Shown piece after piece: positions 38,305 through 46,404 of a DNA stretch of 64,000 bases. Source of the stretch: Roseihalotalea indica (GTDB taxonomy: Bacteria > Bacteroidota > Bacteroidia > Cytophagales > Cyclobacteriaceae); assembly GCF_022458895.1 (NCBI RefSeq), contig NZ_JAINFL010000005.1, positions 248,001-312,000 of the forward strand, written 5' to 3'. A program made the position numbers and the translations under genes. Position 1 is the first letter of the stretch. The number at the start of each line of letters is the position of its first letter. Under the pieces are notes generated by a model. The model worked only from the letters and a program-made list of their open reading frames with translations. It was not told the origin of the DNA and did not search any database.

Positions 38305-39063
38305 ATGTCTATTCAAACCACCCAGGAGCTCGAAGGGATGAAGCGCATCTCGGAAGCCGTTGGCGAAACCCTGCGCCGAATGCGGGAGTACGCCCAGCCC
38401 GGCATGTCTACCTACCAGCTAGATCAGTACGGATATTCTATTATGCAATCGTACGGTGCCAATCCGGCCCCGAAGAAAGAGTATGGTTTCCCCGGCTGGA
38501 CCTGCATCAGCGTAAACCAGGAAGCAGCCCACGGCATTCCATCCACGAAAGTAATTCTTCGGGAAGGAGATTTAGTGAATGTGGATGTTTCTGCTGAACT
38601 GAATGGCTACTACGGCGATAACGGAGGTTCTTTTGTATTGGGAAATGATATCCAGCAACTCAACCCGCTGGTTGATGCTTCGCGAGAGATACTTTATCAC
38701 GCTATTCGGCATATTAGGGGTGGAGTGAAGATCGCTGCCGTAGGTGGCTTGATAGAAAAAGAAGCTAAAAAACGTGGCTTCACAACCATTAAAAACCTGT
38801 TAGGGCACGGTATCGGGCTTCGACTGCATGAATCACCCCGCGAAATTCCCAACTATGCCGACCCGTTAAACCGCAGCCGATTCAAAAAGAACTCAGTGGT
38901 TGCTCTGGAAACCTTCATCTCCACCAATGCCCGCTACGTATACGAAGGAGCTGATGGTTGGACCATGAAAGCCCGCGACGGTAGCTTCGTAGCTCAACAC
39001 GAACACACCCTCCTGGTCACCGATCATCATCCGATCATTTTGACAAGTAACAATGGTATCTAA
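38305..39063 (+). CDS. map: Type I methionine aminopeptidase
   Basis: The 252-residue cytoplasmic enzyme removes the initiator Met from nascent proteins. Metal-ligand regions are visible: LVNVDVSAELNGYYGDNGG (two Asp), GHGIGLRLHESPREIPNY (His) and VALETFIS and HEHTLLVT (Glu residues). It lies 5 bp after the PIN toxin. Bacteroidota usually place a main map gene in the ribosomal-protein locus, so this is likely an additional copy. Confidence 0.94.
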   Translation: MSIQTTQELEGMKRISEAVGETLRRMREYAQPGMSTYQLDQYGYSIMQSYGANPAPKKEYGFPGWTCISVNQEAAHGIPSTKVILREGDLVNVDVSAELNGYYGDNGGSFVLGNDIQQLNPLVDASREILYHAIRHIRGGVKIAAVGGLIEKEAKKRGFTTIKNLLGHGIGLRLHESPREIPNYADPLNRSRFKKNSVVALETFISTNARYVYEGADGWTMKARDGSFVAQHEHTLLVTDHHPIILTSNNGI

Positions 39064-39188
39064 TATCGGAGGCCGGAAGCAGGAGGCTGGAGACGGTTGG
39101 CTGTAAGGTGAAGAAAGGTTTAAAGTTGCAGGTTACAAGGTGGAAGGTTTTTACATAGAGTAGCCCCTAACATGAAGCCTGTATTTTT

Positions 39189-39210
39189 ACCACCACCACC
39201 ACCACCACCA
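39189..39210. repeat. Microsatellite (ACC)7
   Basis: Seven ACC triplets precede the methyltransferase start. In the long reading frame from 39172 they would encode a proline run, which I regard as upstream non-coding sequence. Confidence 0.7.
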
Positions 39211-39261
39211 ACAACCCCCTCCGGCATCCCGTCCACTGCCCACCGCACATCCCCCCATCCC

Positions 39262-39996
39262 ATGAAAGACAACTTCTCCACCCAAGCATCCGAGTACGCC
39301 CGCTTTCGCCCCACCTATCCGGACGAGGTCTTTGCATTTATTCTGGGACTGATTCCCGAGAAAGATAGCGCCTGGGATTGTGGCACTGGAAATGGTCAGG
39401 TAGCCGTACGTCTGGCCGATCACTTCAATCAGGTGATAGCAACCGACATCAGCCGTAAGCAGATGGATGAGGCTCCCCAGCGTGAGAATATTGCGTATCA
39501 GTTGGTAGCTGCAGAGGAGGCAGTATTTCCAGCTAACCATTTTGATCTGATCACCGTGGCTCAGGCCGTTCATTGGTTTGATCTTGAACAGTTTTATGCT
39601 GTAGTGAACCGGGTACTGAAACCTAATGGTGTAATTGCTCTGCTCGGATATACGTTGCTGACTATCGACGAGAAATTAGACCCGGTTATTTACAATCTGT
39701 ACGAAGATATCTTAGGAAAATACTGGGACCCCGAACGGCGCATTGTAGAAGATCGATATCAAACCATTCCGTTTCCCTTTCAGGAAATACCCACCCCGGA
39801 ATTCCATTTCACTGTAGAGTGGACATTTGATCAACTCATTGGCTACTTTAATACCTGGTCTGCTGCGCAACATTATCGGAAAGATAAGGGCAATAATCCT
39901 GTTGATTTAGTGGCCGAAGATCTACGAAGTGCCTGGGGAACATCCGAAAAAAAACACGTTCAATTCCCATTAATCATACGATTAGGGAGAAAATGA
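39262..39996 (+). CDS. Class I SAM-dependent methyltransferase
   Basis: I start at ATG 39262 (MKDNFSTQASEYARFRPTYP). The upstream in-frame extension to 39172 is a proline microsatellite and unlike the family. Motif I is AWDCGTGNGQVAV, followed by VIATDISRKQMDEA and the acidic/TVAQAVHWFDLE region typical of Methyltransf_11/25 enzymes. This group often acts on small metabolites. Acceptor unknown. Confidence 0.88.
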   Translation: MKDNFSTQASEYARFRPTYPDEVFAFILGLIPEKDSAWDCGTGNGQVAVRLADHFNQVIATDISRKQMDEAPQRENIAYQLVAAEEAVFPANHFDLITVAQAVHWFDLEQFYAVVNRVLKPNGVIALLGYTLLTIDEKLDPVIYNLYEDILGKYWDPERRIVEDRYQTIPFPFQEIPTPEFHFTVEWTFDQLIGYFNTWSAAQHYRKDKGNNPVDLVAEDLRSAWGTSEKKHVQFPLIIRLGRK

Positions 39997-40196
39997 CGTA
40001 TTTATTGTAGAGTTGCATTCAAGCACTACAAAGAAAAGTAAATCAACTGCTTTTTTGAGCCTGTATGAGGGAGACAGCCTAAGCGCTGCTATTATAAAAG
40101 TATCAGGCGAAAAACACCCTGACCGGAGAAGTTAAAACACGGAGAGTACTAGAGAACGGTATCTATTTTTTATATAAACCATAAAACTCAGGTGTT

Positions 40197-41054
40197 ATGA
40201 AAACGAAACTCCCCATCCTGTTATCGCTCCAGGCCTTCCTCTTTTTTGCCTTCACCGAAAAAGACGACTTTTCCACCCTGCTCAAATCCAGATTTACTCA
40301 GAACTATGTGTCTATTTCGGCCGGAGAGGTGATGATTCAGGGAGCCAAGAGCAACGTAGAAGCTTTTGCTATTTCCCGGTACGAGATCACTAACCAGCAG
40401 TACAATGATTTTCTGCAAACGCTGGATGATAAAACCCGTTATCAGGCTCGGATTAACAATGAAGGGTGGCTACAGGCATTCAGCGAAGACTGGGGCCTCG
40501 AGAAATCATACCACACGCAAAAAGCCTGGGCAGATAACCCGGTAGTGAATATTACCCGGGAAGGCGCGGAACTGTATTGCCAGTGGCTAACCGAACAGTA
40601 TAAAAAAGAAAACACTAATGACTGGGAGGTGGTGTTCCGGCTGCCTACACATCAGGAATGGGTGCGAGCCGCCCGAGGAGATAATCATCACGATAAATAT
40701 GCCTGGAATAGTCCGTATATTGAGACGGCTGACGGAAGATATCGCTGTAATTTCCGGCGACTGGGCGAAGAGCAAATTCACTTCAATGCATCCACCAATA
40801 CCTATGAAGTAATCAGAGGAAAGGTAAAGCGCGCTGTGCCCACCACCGTGAATGTGGATGACTTTTCCCCGAATAACTTCGGACTATACAATGTCTGTGG
40901 CAACGTAGCCGAAATGATTTACCGGGAAAATATTGCCGCAGGTGGAAGCTGGAATGACCCCGGCTTCGACGTGCAGGTAGAAAGCGTGCGCCCCACCACA
41001 GGAGCATCACCCTATGTGGGCTTCCGTCCGGTCATGATTGCCACCAGGAAGTAG
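40197..41054 (+). CDS. SUMF1/FGE-sulfatase-domain protein lacking the FGE cysteines
   Basis: The 285-residue protein has a hydrophobic N-terminus (signal-like) and the SUMF1 fold: ISRYEITNQQYNDFL, VFRLPTHQEWVRAARG, NNFGLYNVCGNVAEM, then AAGGSWNDPGFDV and YVGFRPVM. In true formylglycine-generating enzymes two Cys sit in the region after GGS; here that segment has none, so I expect no oxidase activity. It is 147 bp upstream of a Cys-type sulfatase, which makes the neighbourhood suggestive but the catalytic claim doubtful. It resembles the non-catalytic SUMF1 proteins of gliding and secretion systems. Confidence 0.8.
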   Translation: MKTKLPILLSLQAFLFFAFTEKDDFSTLLKSRFTQNYVSISAGEVMIQGAKSNVEAFAISRYEITNQQYNDFLQTLDDKTRYQARINNEGWLQAFSEDWGLEKSYHTQKAWADNPVVNITREGAELYCQWLTEQYKKENTNDWEVVFRLPTHQEWVRAARGDNHHDKYAWNSPYIETADGRYRCNFRRLGEEQIHFNASTNTYEVIRGKVKRAVPTTVNVDDFSPNNFGLYNVCGNVAEMIYRENIAAGGSWNDPGFDVQVESVRPTTGASPYVGFRPVMIATRK

Positions 41055-41201
41055 TGCTTTTGCTTCATTGATAAGCTATTGGTTTGTCGAAGACGGTGGT
41101 TGATGTTTTTAGCAGAAATTATCTAAGTTGCGCTGGCGGCTTTTAGAGGATAAGCTTTTCTTCTTCAAAAGTTGCCAGCGATATTTAGAACACAACCTAC
41201 T

Positions 41202-42665
41202 ATGACAACCAGCATTCAGAAGTACACACTACTCGTTTTTTTTACCTCCTCCAGTTTCCTGTCAATAGCTTTTGCTCAGTCTTCTGACAATGCCGATAAA
41301 CCCAACATCGTGTGGATTATGCTGGAAGACTGGGGCTACCAGCTTTCCTGTTATGATGAGCCGGGAATCCAGACGCCCTACGTAGATCAGTTGGCGGAAG
41401 AAGGTATTCGGTATACGAACGCTTTCTGCACCGCCCCGGTTTGCTCACCATCCCGCTCAGCCATGATGACCGGGTTTCATCAGAACTATATCGGAGCCAA
41501 CCAGCACCGTACCCAGGGGCCGGATTTTCCTAAAAAACCATTGCCTCATGGCATCAAGCCTATGACGCACCTGCTGGAAGAGGCCGGATATTTTACCTGT
41601 TTTATGGAGACTCGCAAAACGGATTATAACTTCACCTACGAGGGAGAAATCTACCAGGGAAAAGACTGGAGCGAGCGAGCTGAAGGTCAGCCCTTCTTCG
41701 CCCAGCTAACCTTTCCCGGAACGCACCGCCGCTGGCAGCGAGACTCCATAAACCCTATTTCTATTGATGATGTACGGTTACCGCCCTACTACCCCCAAAC
41801 CGAACTGGCCAAACGTGACTGGGCCAATGGGCTGGAAGCCATGCAGAACGTAGACCGGCAGGTAGGGGAAGTGCTGAACCGCCTGGAAGATGAAGGTCTG
41901 GCAGAAAACACATTAGTATTTCTTATTGGCGATAACGGACGCTGCATGCCCCGGGGAAAGCAGTTTCTGTACGATGGCGGCATACAAGTGCCCATCATTG
42001 CCCGCTGGCCGGGGCACATTGAGGCCAGGCAGGTCTCTGATGCCATGGTGATGACCATTGATATTACCAAAACCATTCTGGATGTGGCCGGTGCCAAACC
42101 CACGCATCCGCTGCATGGCCTCAATATGCTGGAAGACGAGATCAACGAGCGGGAGTATATTTTCGCCGCCCGCGATAAGATGGACAGCACCCACGATGCC
42201 ATGCGGGCTATCCGCTCCGAGCGATACAAGCTCATTCATAACCTGATGCCCGAGTGGGCTTACTGCCAGTTTAATGATTATAAGGAGCGCAGCTACCCGG
42301 TGCTGGCCTTGCTAAATGTAATGCACCTGAAGGGCGAACTCACTCCCGAGCAGGATCAATTTATGGCGGATCATAAACCCGAGTTTGAACTCTTCGATCT
42401 ACAGGAAGACCCCTACGAGATGCACAACCTGGCCGATGACCCAGACTATCAGGAGGTAAAAGAAACGCTATTGGCTGAGTTGAATAAGTGGCGGAAGGAA
42501 ATTAACGATCAGGGAGTGACGGAGGAGTTTCGTGGCGGTGGCTGGCCCGCTACGTACCCGACCAGGTCTTTGGAAGAATGGGAAGAGGTATTAGCAAAGT
42601 TTCAACCCTGGGTCTTTCGAGAACCCGGTGAGAAGATGCAGCATCCTTTCTATCCCTCGCATTAA
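41202..42665 (+). CDS. Type I sulfatase, exported
   Basis: I start at ATG 41202 (MTTSIQKYTLLVFFTSSSFL); the TTG-initiated frame at 41172 adds 10 residues with no signal. The mature protein is an alkaline-phosphatase-superfamily sulfatase with the formylglycine motif CSPSR (Cys81) and a metal-site LEDWGY in place of the more common DD. It has the later FLIGDNGRCMPRGK region and the C-terminal subdomain. It probably removes sulfate from a polysaccharide or its fragments in the periplasm. A maturation enzyme is needed, and its SUMF1 neighbour looks non-catalytic. Confidence 0.92.
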   Translation: MTTSIQKYTLLVFFTSSSFLSIAFAQSSDNADKPNIVWIMLEDWGYQLSCYDEPGIQTPYVDQLAEEGIRYTNAFCTAPVCSPSRSAMMTGFHQNYIGANQHRTQGPDFPKKPLPHGIKPMTHLLEEAGYFTCFMETRKTDYNFTYEGEIYQGKDWSERAEGQPFFAQLTFPGTHRRWQRDSINPISIDDVRLPPYYPQTELAKRDWANGLEAMQNVDRQVGEVLNRLEDEGLAENTLVFLIGDNGRCMPRGKQFLYDGGIQVPIIARWPGHIEARQVSDAMVMTIDITKTILDVAGAKPTHPLHGLNMLEDEINEREYIFAARDKMDSTHDAMRAIRSERYKLIHNLMPEWAYCQFNDYKERSYPVLALLNVMHLKGELTPEQDQFMADHKPEFELFDLQEDPYEMHNLADDPDYQEVKETLLAELNKWRKEINDQGVTEEFRGGGWPATYPTRSLEEWEEVLAKFQPWVFREPGEKMQHPFYPSH

Positions 42666-42833
42666 TTGAGGTTGCCTACAGCGGCTGGGTTAATACTGGC
42701 TGGCAAGTATAGTTAGGTTAGGTTCACTGCATAGCCCTGATCTGCTGCCCTCAACAGGCTAGGTCTGAAAGAATGTCGTGAATAGCCCTGTATATCGTCG
42801 TTTTTACCCCCCGGGAAAGTGTACTGAGCGATG

Positions 42834-42841
42834 TATCTTTG
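42834..42841 (+). promoter_or_regulatory. Bacteroidota-type -7 box for DoxX-like gene
   Basis: TATCTTTG fits TAnnTTTG exactly, 20 bp before the ATG at 42861. No clear -33 partner. Confidence 0.4.
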
Positions 42842-42860
42842 CTTTGTACCAATAAAGTTA

Positions 42861-43274
42861 ATGACTATGAAATCTCACAAAATTATCTTCTGGGTTACTA
42901 CAACAATCATCTTTCTCTTTGAAGGAGTAATGCCCGCCTTTACGTCGCAAACGGAATTAGCCAAAGAAGGACTCCGGCATCTGGGCTATCCTGAATATTT
43001 CGGAATAGCACTGGTTATATTCAAAGTACTGGGGGCATTGGCCTTAATACTGCCGATGGTTCCTAAAAAGCTAAAAGAAATGGCATATGCCGGCTTTACC
43101 TTTGATTTTATTTTTGCCAGTATTAGCCACGGAGCTGTAGACGGTTTTGGTTTTGAAATGCTGTTCCCCCTTATATTTCTAGCAATTCTGGCCCTGTCAT
43201 ACACTTATTTTCATAAAGCATACGCAACAGACGAGGCCCGAAATGAATATGTTCTCTCTAGTGCAGTCAGGTAG
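42861..43274 (+). CDS. DoxX-like four-helix membrane protein
   Basis: I start at ATG 42861 (MTMKSHKIIFWV). The 137 residues form four hydrophobic helices with GLRHLGYPEYFGIALVIFKV and ALILPMVPKKLKEMAYAGF between them, as in the DoxX-like family. Role in Bacteroidota is not settled. It leads into the palindromic repeat cluster. Confidence 0.85.
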   Translation: MTMKSHKIIFWVTTTIIFLFEGVMPAFTSQTELAKEGLRHLGYPEYFGIALVIFKVLGALALILPMVPKKLKEMAYAGFTFDFIFASISHGAVDGFGFEMLFPLIFLAILALSYTYFHKAYATDEARNEYVLSSAVR

Positions 43275-43300
43275 TGTACCACCCCTTATTTCTCAAAGCT

Positions 43301-43660
43301 ACTTCCCTTTCTCAGAGTTTTCTTCAAGCGCTCTCTTCCCTCCTCAGAGTCACTCGCCAGAGGACTCTGAGAGCGAGGAGGAGCTTTCCTACACAATTCT
43401 GACCAACCGGGTTAAACGGTACTCAATCAGGAAGAATAAGTTAGTCCGTAGTGCCCCTCCTCAGAGTCACTCGCCAGAGGACTCTGAGGGCGAGGAGAAG
43501 CCTTCCTACTGCAATTCTGACCGACCGGGTTAAACAGTATTTAATCAGGAGAATAAGGCAGTCCGGCCTCTCTTCCCTCCTCAGAGTTACTGACATCGGC
43601 CACAGACTTCCTCCTCAGAGTCACTCGCCAGAGGACTCTGAGAGCTCTGCTGGTCTTTCT
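43301..43660. repeat. Palindrome-containing tandem repeat, 117-120-bp period
   Basis: CTCAGAGTC and its complement GACTCTGAG flank an 11-nt loop ACTCGCCAGAG at 43343-43371, 43460-43488 and 43614-43642. A half copy is at 43580-43588 and another fragment at 43311. The sequence between copies (TTCTGACCRACCGGGTTAAA and following) is also repeated, so the unit is about 117-120 bp. No ORF in it is credible. It occupies most of the 522-bp gap 43275-43796. Confidence 0.85.
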
Positions 43661-43796
43661 GAGAGATTTTTTACTTGGCGCATGGGTTACATCCTCAATA
43701 AATGGTAACTTACCGGCTAAAACATAGCTGCAAAGCGCCGGTTTGGGCGGTCAGTCCGCACGCAGGGGTAGGCAGCCGGTAACCATTACTTAACCT

Positions 43797-44303
43797 ATGA
43801 GAAAAATATATTTGCTTTTCCTTTTCTGCCTGCTGATCAGCGCCCCTCTCTTTTCTGTATCTGACACTACCCCGGATAAAGCCACTGCTCAGCCCGGGCA
43901 GTATACCCCCAAAGGGTTGCCGGATATGCCTCTGCTCACCACCGCTGGTATCAAGACCAATGCTCAGGAGCTGGAAGGCAAAGTGGTGCTGGTGCTGTTT
44001 CAGCCGGATTGCGACCATTGCCAGCGAGAGGCGGTGCAGATTCGCGAGCATTTGCAGGCTTTTGATGATTACACGGTTTACTTCATCACCTATGCCCCTA
44101 TGGCGGATATTCAGCGGTTTGCCCAGGAGTACCGGCTAGACGGCAATAAAAATATCAACTTCGCGTACGCCGATGTGCAGCCCATCCTGGATAATTTCGG
44201 CTCGGTGCCTACTCCTTCTATGTATATCTATTCCGACAAAAGACAGTTGGTGAAAGCTTTTGAAGGAGAAACGCCTATCACGGAGATTCTTCAGCATATT
44301 TAA
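43797..44303 (+). CDS. Exported thioredoxin-like (TlpA/AhpC-type) protein
   Basis: A signal peptide is followed by a thioredoxin fold: GKVVLVLFQPDCDHCQREAV gives the CDHC active-site pair, and SVPTPSMYIYS is the cis-Pro region. 168 residues, periplasmic. It is a likely thiol-disulfide reductase for envelope proteins; the redox partner is not visible here. Confidence 0.88.
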   Translation: MRKIYLLFLFCLLISAPLFSVSDTTPDKATAQPGQYTPKGLPDMPLLTTAGIKTNAQELEGKVVLVLFQPDCDHCQREAVQIREHLQAFDDYTVYFITYAPMADIQRFAQEYRLDGNKNINFAYADVQPILDNFGSVPTPSMYIYSDKRQLVKAFEGETPITEILQHI

Positions 44304-44451
44304 GGCTTACTGACTGCGGAAGTGGCTGGCAGGAGGCGGTTAGAAGGTGAGGTATATTGCTATTAATGCCAACTGCCTTTGATGCTTTTGATTATGCGTT
44401 TTTAGTAATGCTTCGCTACACTGCGAATACTCATCCAAAAATAAGCGGTTG

Positions 44452-44748
44452 CTATCTTTTTCTATCATGCCTAGAGCGGGTGCTCACTCCGGTTTCAGTA
44501 CTACCGTTCAGAGAAAACAGAGGGGAGGCTTCTGCGGTAACATCATCGTCACTAAACAGGCTATTCTCGCCCATACTAATTTCACGTTTTACGGCAGTTG
44601 CATGGTGAGTGCACTTGGGTTGGGGGCAGTAGCCTACCATGCGGTGCATTCTGGTTTGCACATAACCCGATAAAATGAATATGACCGGTATCAAAAAAAG
44701 GATCAGAAGCCTGATGCGAAAAAGTATAATCAATTGCTTAGTATTCAT
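44452..44748 (-). CDS. Possible small membrane protein
   Basis: I start at ATG 44748 (MNTKQLIILFRIRLLILFLI), which gives a single N-terminal membrane helix and a Cys/His-containing tail (GYCPQPKCTHHA). I recognise no family. The C-terminal half has the look of non-coding translation, so it may be a pseudogene or a shadow. Included with low confidence. Confidence 0.3.
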   Translation of the reverse strand: MNTKQLIILFRIRLLILFLIPVIFILSGYVQTRMHRMVGYCPQPKCTHHATAVKREISMGENSLFSDDDVTAEASPLFSLNGSTETGVSTRSRHDRKR

Positions 44749-44796
44749 GTCTATATAATTGAGCGTAATAGTTAATGGGTAGTGTGCATTACACAC

Positions 44797-45520
44797 TAGT
44801 CAAGAATGATACCAGGATTGAAAAGAGGTGGGTAAAGCAGATGTAAGGCTATTGTTCTAACGAGCGCTGTTCAGAAGTGAGCAAAGGGTGTGCGGTATTG
44901 AACAATGTTCAGGAAATTAACCCCCTAGTGTTAGACATTATTCTGATTTCTTTCAATGACATGGCAGGGAAACGGTACCGGGGACCTGCCTCCTGCGAAC
45001 TGCCTCCGGTAACGCTTATATATATGACTTGGGAGATAGAAACTGGCTTCTTACTTAATGATCGGAATAACCTCTATTCTCCAGGTGTTTCTTGCCAGAG
45101 GATTCAAAGAAATGCTATCTCTATCTGCATTATGCATTGTTCTTTTACCTGGAAGCTGGTTGAAATGTTCATTACTTTTGTCTGGGAGCCCCCTTCTGAA
45201 ACAAAAGAAACAGAACAGCGCCGCGGCTGCCAAAGAAAAACAAAGAGCGATACAGAAAACGAATGCGTAGCATCATAATAAGAAAACACACATAGATACA
45301 CGCACCACCTTTAGTTTAAGCTCTAACTTTCAAAAATGAAAATATGAATACAATCACTTGAAAATAAGTGTCTTACAAAACTAAAAACTCATCATAGGTA
45401 CATCCTTTATCCCAAGCCAACCCCACAAACTACCTTTAAAAATCCAATCAAAATCTTATTTGAAACCTATTACTAACAACAAGCGTTTGAACAGCCATAC
45501 GCCATTTAGGATTTACTACC
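44797..45520. other. Gene-poor intergenic region with dispersed repeats
   Basis: 724 bp with ORFs that read as random translation. It contains repeat copy 2 (44931-45055) and a CTTTTGT (45175-45181) / ACAAAAG (45201-45207) inverted pair similar to 52201-52226. The part from 45300 to 45520 is AT-rich and must hold the promoter of the BLUF gene. Confidence 0.5.
44931..45055. repeat. Dispersed intergenic repeat, copy 2
   Basis: It shares the identical 19-base opening and the ordered ACTGCCTCC, CTTATA and GATAGAAA blocks with 37185-37325. The two copies diverge in between, so this is an old or decaying element. Confidence 0.55.
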
Positions 45521-45976
45521 ATGTTTGCTCTAACCTACTACAGTAAGGCTATCAGTGCCTTCGATGATGAACGCCTCTATAAGTTATCTGCCAAGGCGCG
45601 CGATAAAAACCGGAAGTTGCAGGTTACGGGTTTTCTGCAGTACAAAGACGGGTATTTTTTGCAATATCTGGAAGGTACGAAATCCACGGTGGAGGATCTG
45701 ATGGCAGCCATTGCACAGGATAAAAGACATACAGTACTCCGCACCGTCTATTTAGCCGAGCGTGACTCTCGCCGGTTCGACAACTGGCATATGCGCTATT
45801 GGAAAGAAAGTGAGTTTAAGCATCTCAAGCTGGCCGATCTACTACAAGATGCATTGCGGGTGATAGACCCGGCCCATTTTGGGGATAAGTATCTGGAAGA
45901 GCGGGTGACCCGACTGGTGGATCGTATGTCGGAACATCAGGGACAGATTAATGAACTCATTCAGACGAAAAAGTAG
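45521..45976 (+). CDS. Stand-alone BLUF blue-light photoreceptor
   Basis: The 151-residue protein binds FAD in the BLUF fold. The N-terminus LTYYSKA carries the Tyr, ARDKNRKLQVTGFLQY the Asn, and GYFLQYLEG the Gln of the light-switch hydrogen-bond network; DNWHMRYW supplies the C-terminal Trp/Met region. A helical tail of about 45 residues follows, with no fused output domain, so it must act through a partner protein. No partner is adjacent. Confidence 0.9.
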   Translation: MFALTYYSKAISAFDDERLYKLSAKARDKNRKLQVTGFLQYKDGYFLQYLEGTKSTVEDLMAAIAQDKRHTVLRTVYLAERDSRRFDNWHMRYWKESEFKHLKLADLLQDALRVIDPAHFGDKYLEERVTRLVDRMSEHQGQINELIQTKK

Positions 45977-45987
45977 CGGAGTGCGCT

Positions 45988-46007
45988 GCCCCGAGGGGCT
46001 GTTTTTC
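45988..46007 (+). terminator. Short GC hairpin with T-run after BLUF gene
   Basis: GCCC-CGAG-GGGC followed by TGTTTTT lies about 12 bp after the BLUF stop. The stem is only 4 bp, so the call is tentative. Confidence 0.4.
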
Positions 46008-46131
46008 CTTCCTATACGGTACTTTACATCAGAATTTTCCGGCTAAAACCGCCTCAAAACGTCCTCTACGGGCGATAAGGGAGCAAAACCCCATTCCCGA
46101 TCTTTGTAATGGCGAAAAAAACCGTCAAAGT

Positions 46132-46404
46132 GCATTACAAAACGATGTAGACCCGAAAGATTGCAATTTTTCGGCATTACAAAACAATGTAGACCTGATT
46201 TATAGCAATCTTTCGGTAATACAAAACGATGTAAAGCACTTTTATAGCAAAATTTCGGCGTTACAAAACGTTGTAGTCTGCTCTTACCGCAATATTTCGC
46301 GAAAACAATTATTGTATTGGCGAAACATTGCTCGGTTTCGGCATTACAAAACGATGTAGAGTGCTTTTATCGTTAAGTTTCGGCATTACAAAACTTATAC
46401 GTTG
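46132..46404 (+). repeat. 42-bp tandem array encoding a two-heptad peptide repeat in the plus frame
   Basis: Six units start at 46132, 46174, 46216, 46258, 46300 (41 bp, degenerate) and 46341, with a partial seventh at 46383. The unit consensus is GCATTACAAAACGATGTAGA plus 22 variable bases ending TTTCG. Read on the plus strand, each unit gives 14 residues such as ALQNDVDPKDCNFS and VIQNDVKHFYSKIS, with hydrophobic residues at 2, 6, 9 and 13, that is, exact heptad spacing. No ATG is in frame, and a one-base loss in unit 5 followed by TAA in unit 6 closes the frame. The array runs into the stop codon (46395) of the minus-strand gene. Confidence 0.9.

Noticed and set aside
39172..39261. Proline-rich N-terminal extension of the methyltransferase
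   Set aside because: The proline run is an ACC microsatellite and the family starts at the ATG at 39262.
43301..43660. CRISPR array or attachment site
   Set aside because: The sequence between palindromes is itself repeated and no cas or integrase genes are nearby.
43243..43708. Two overlapping plus-strand ORFs (43243-43533 and 43451-43708) in the palindrome cluster
   Set aside because: Their reading frames are made from the repeated palindromes and look like translated repeat, with no family resemblance.
44877..45278. 133-residue plus-strand ORF
   Set aside because: Its composition reads like random translation and it runs through a dispersed repeat copy.
46132..46404. CRISPR array
   Set aside because: There are no unique spacers of fixed size; units are directly tandem at 42 bp, and no cas genes are present.
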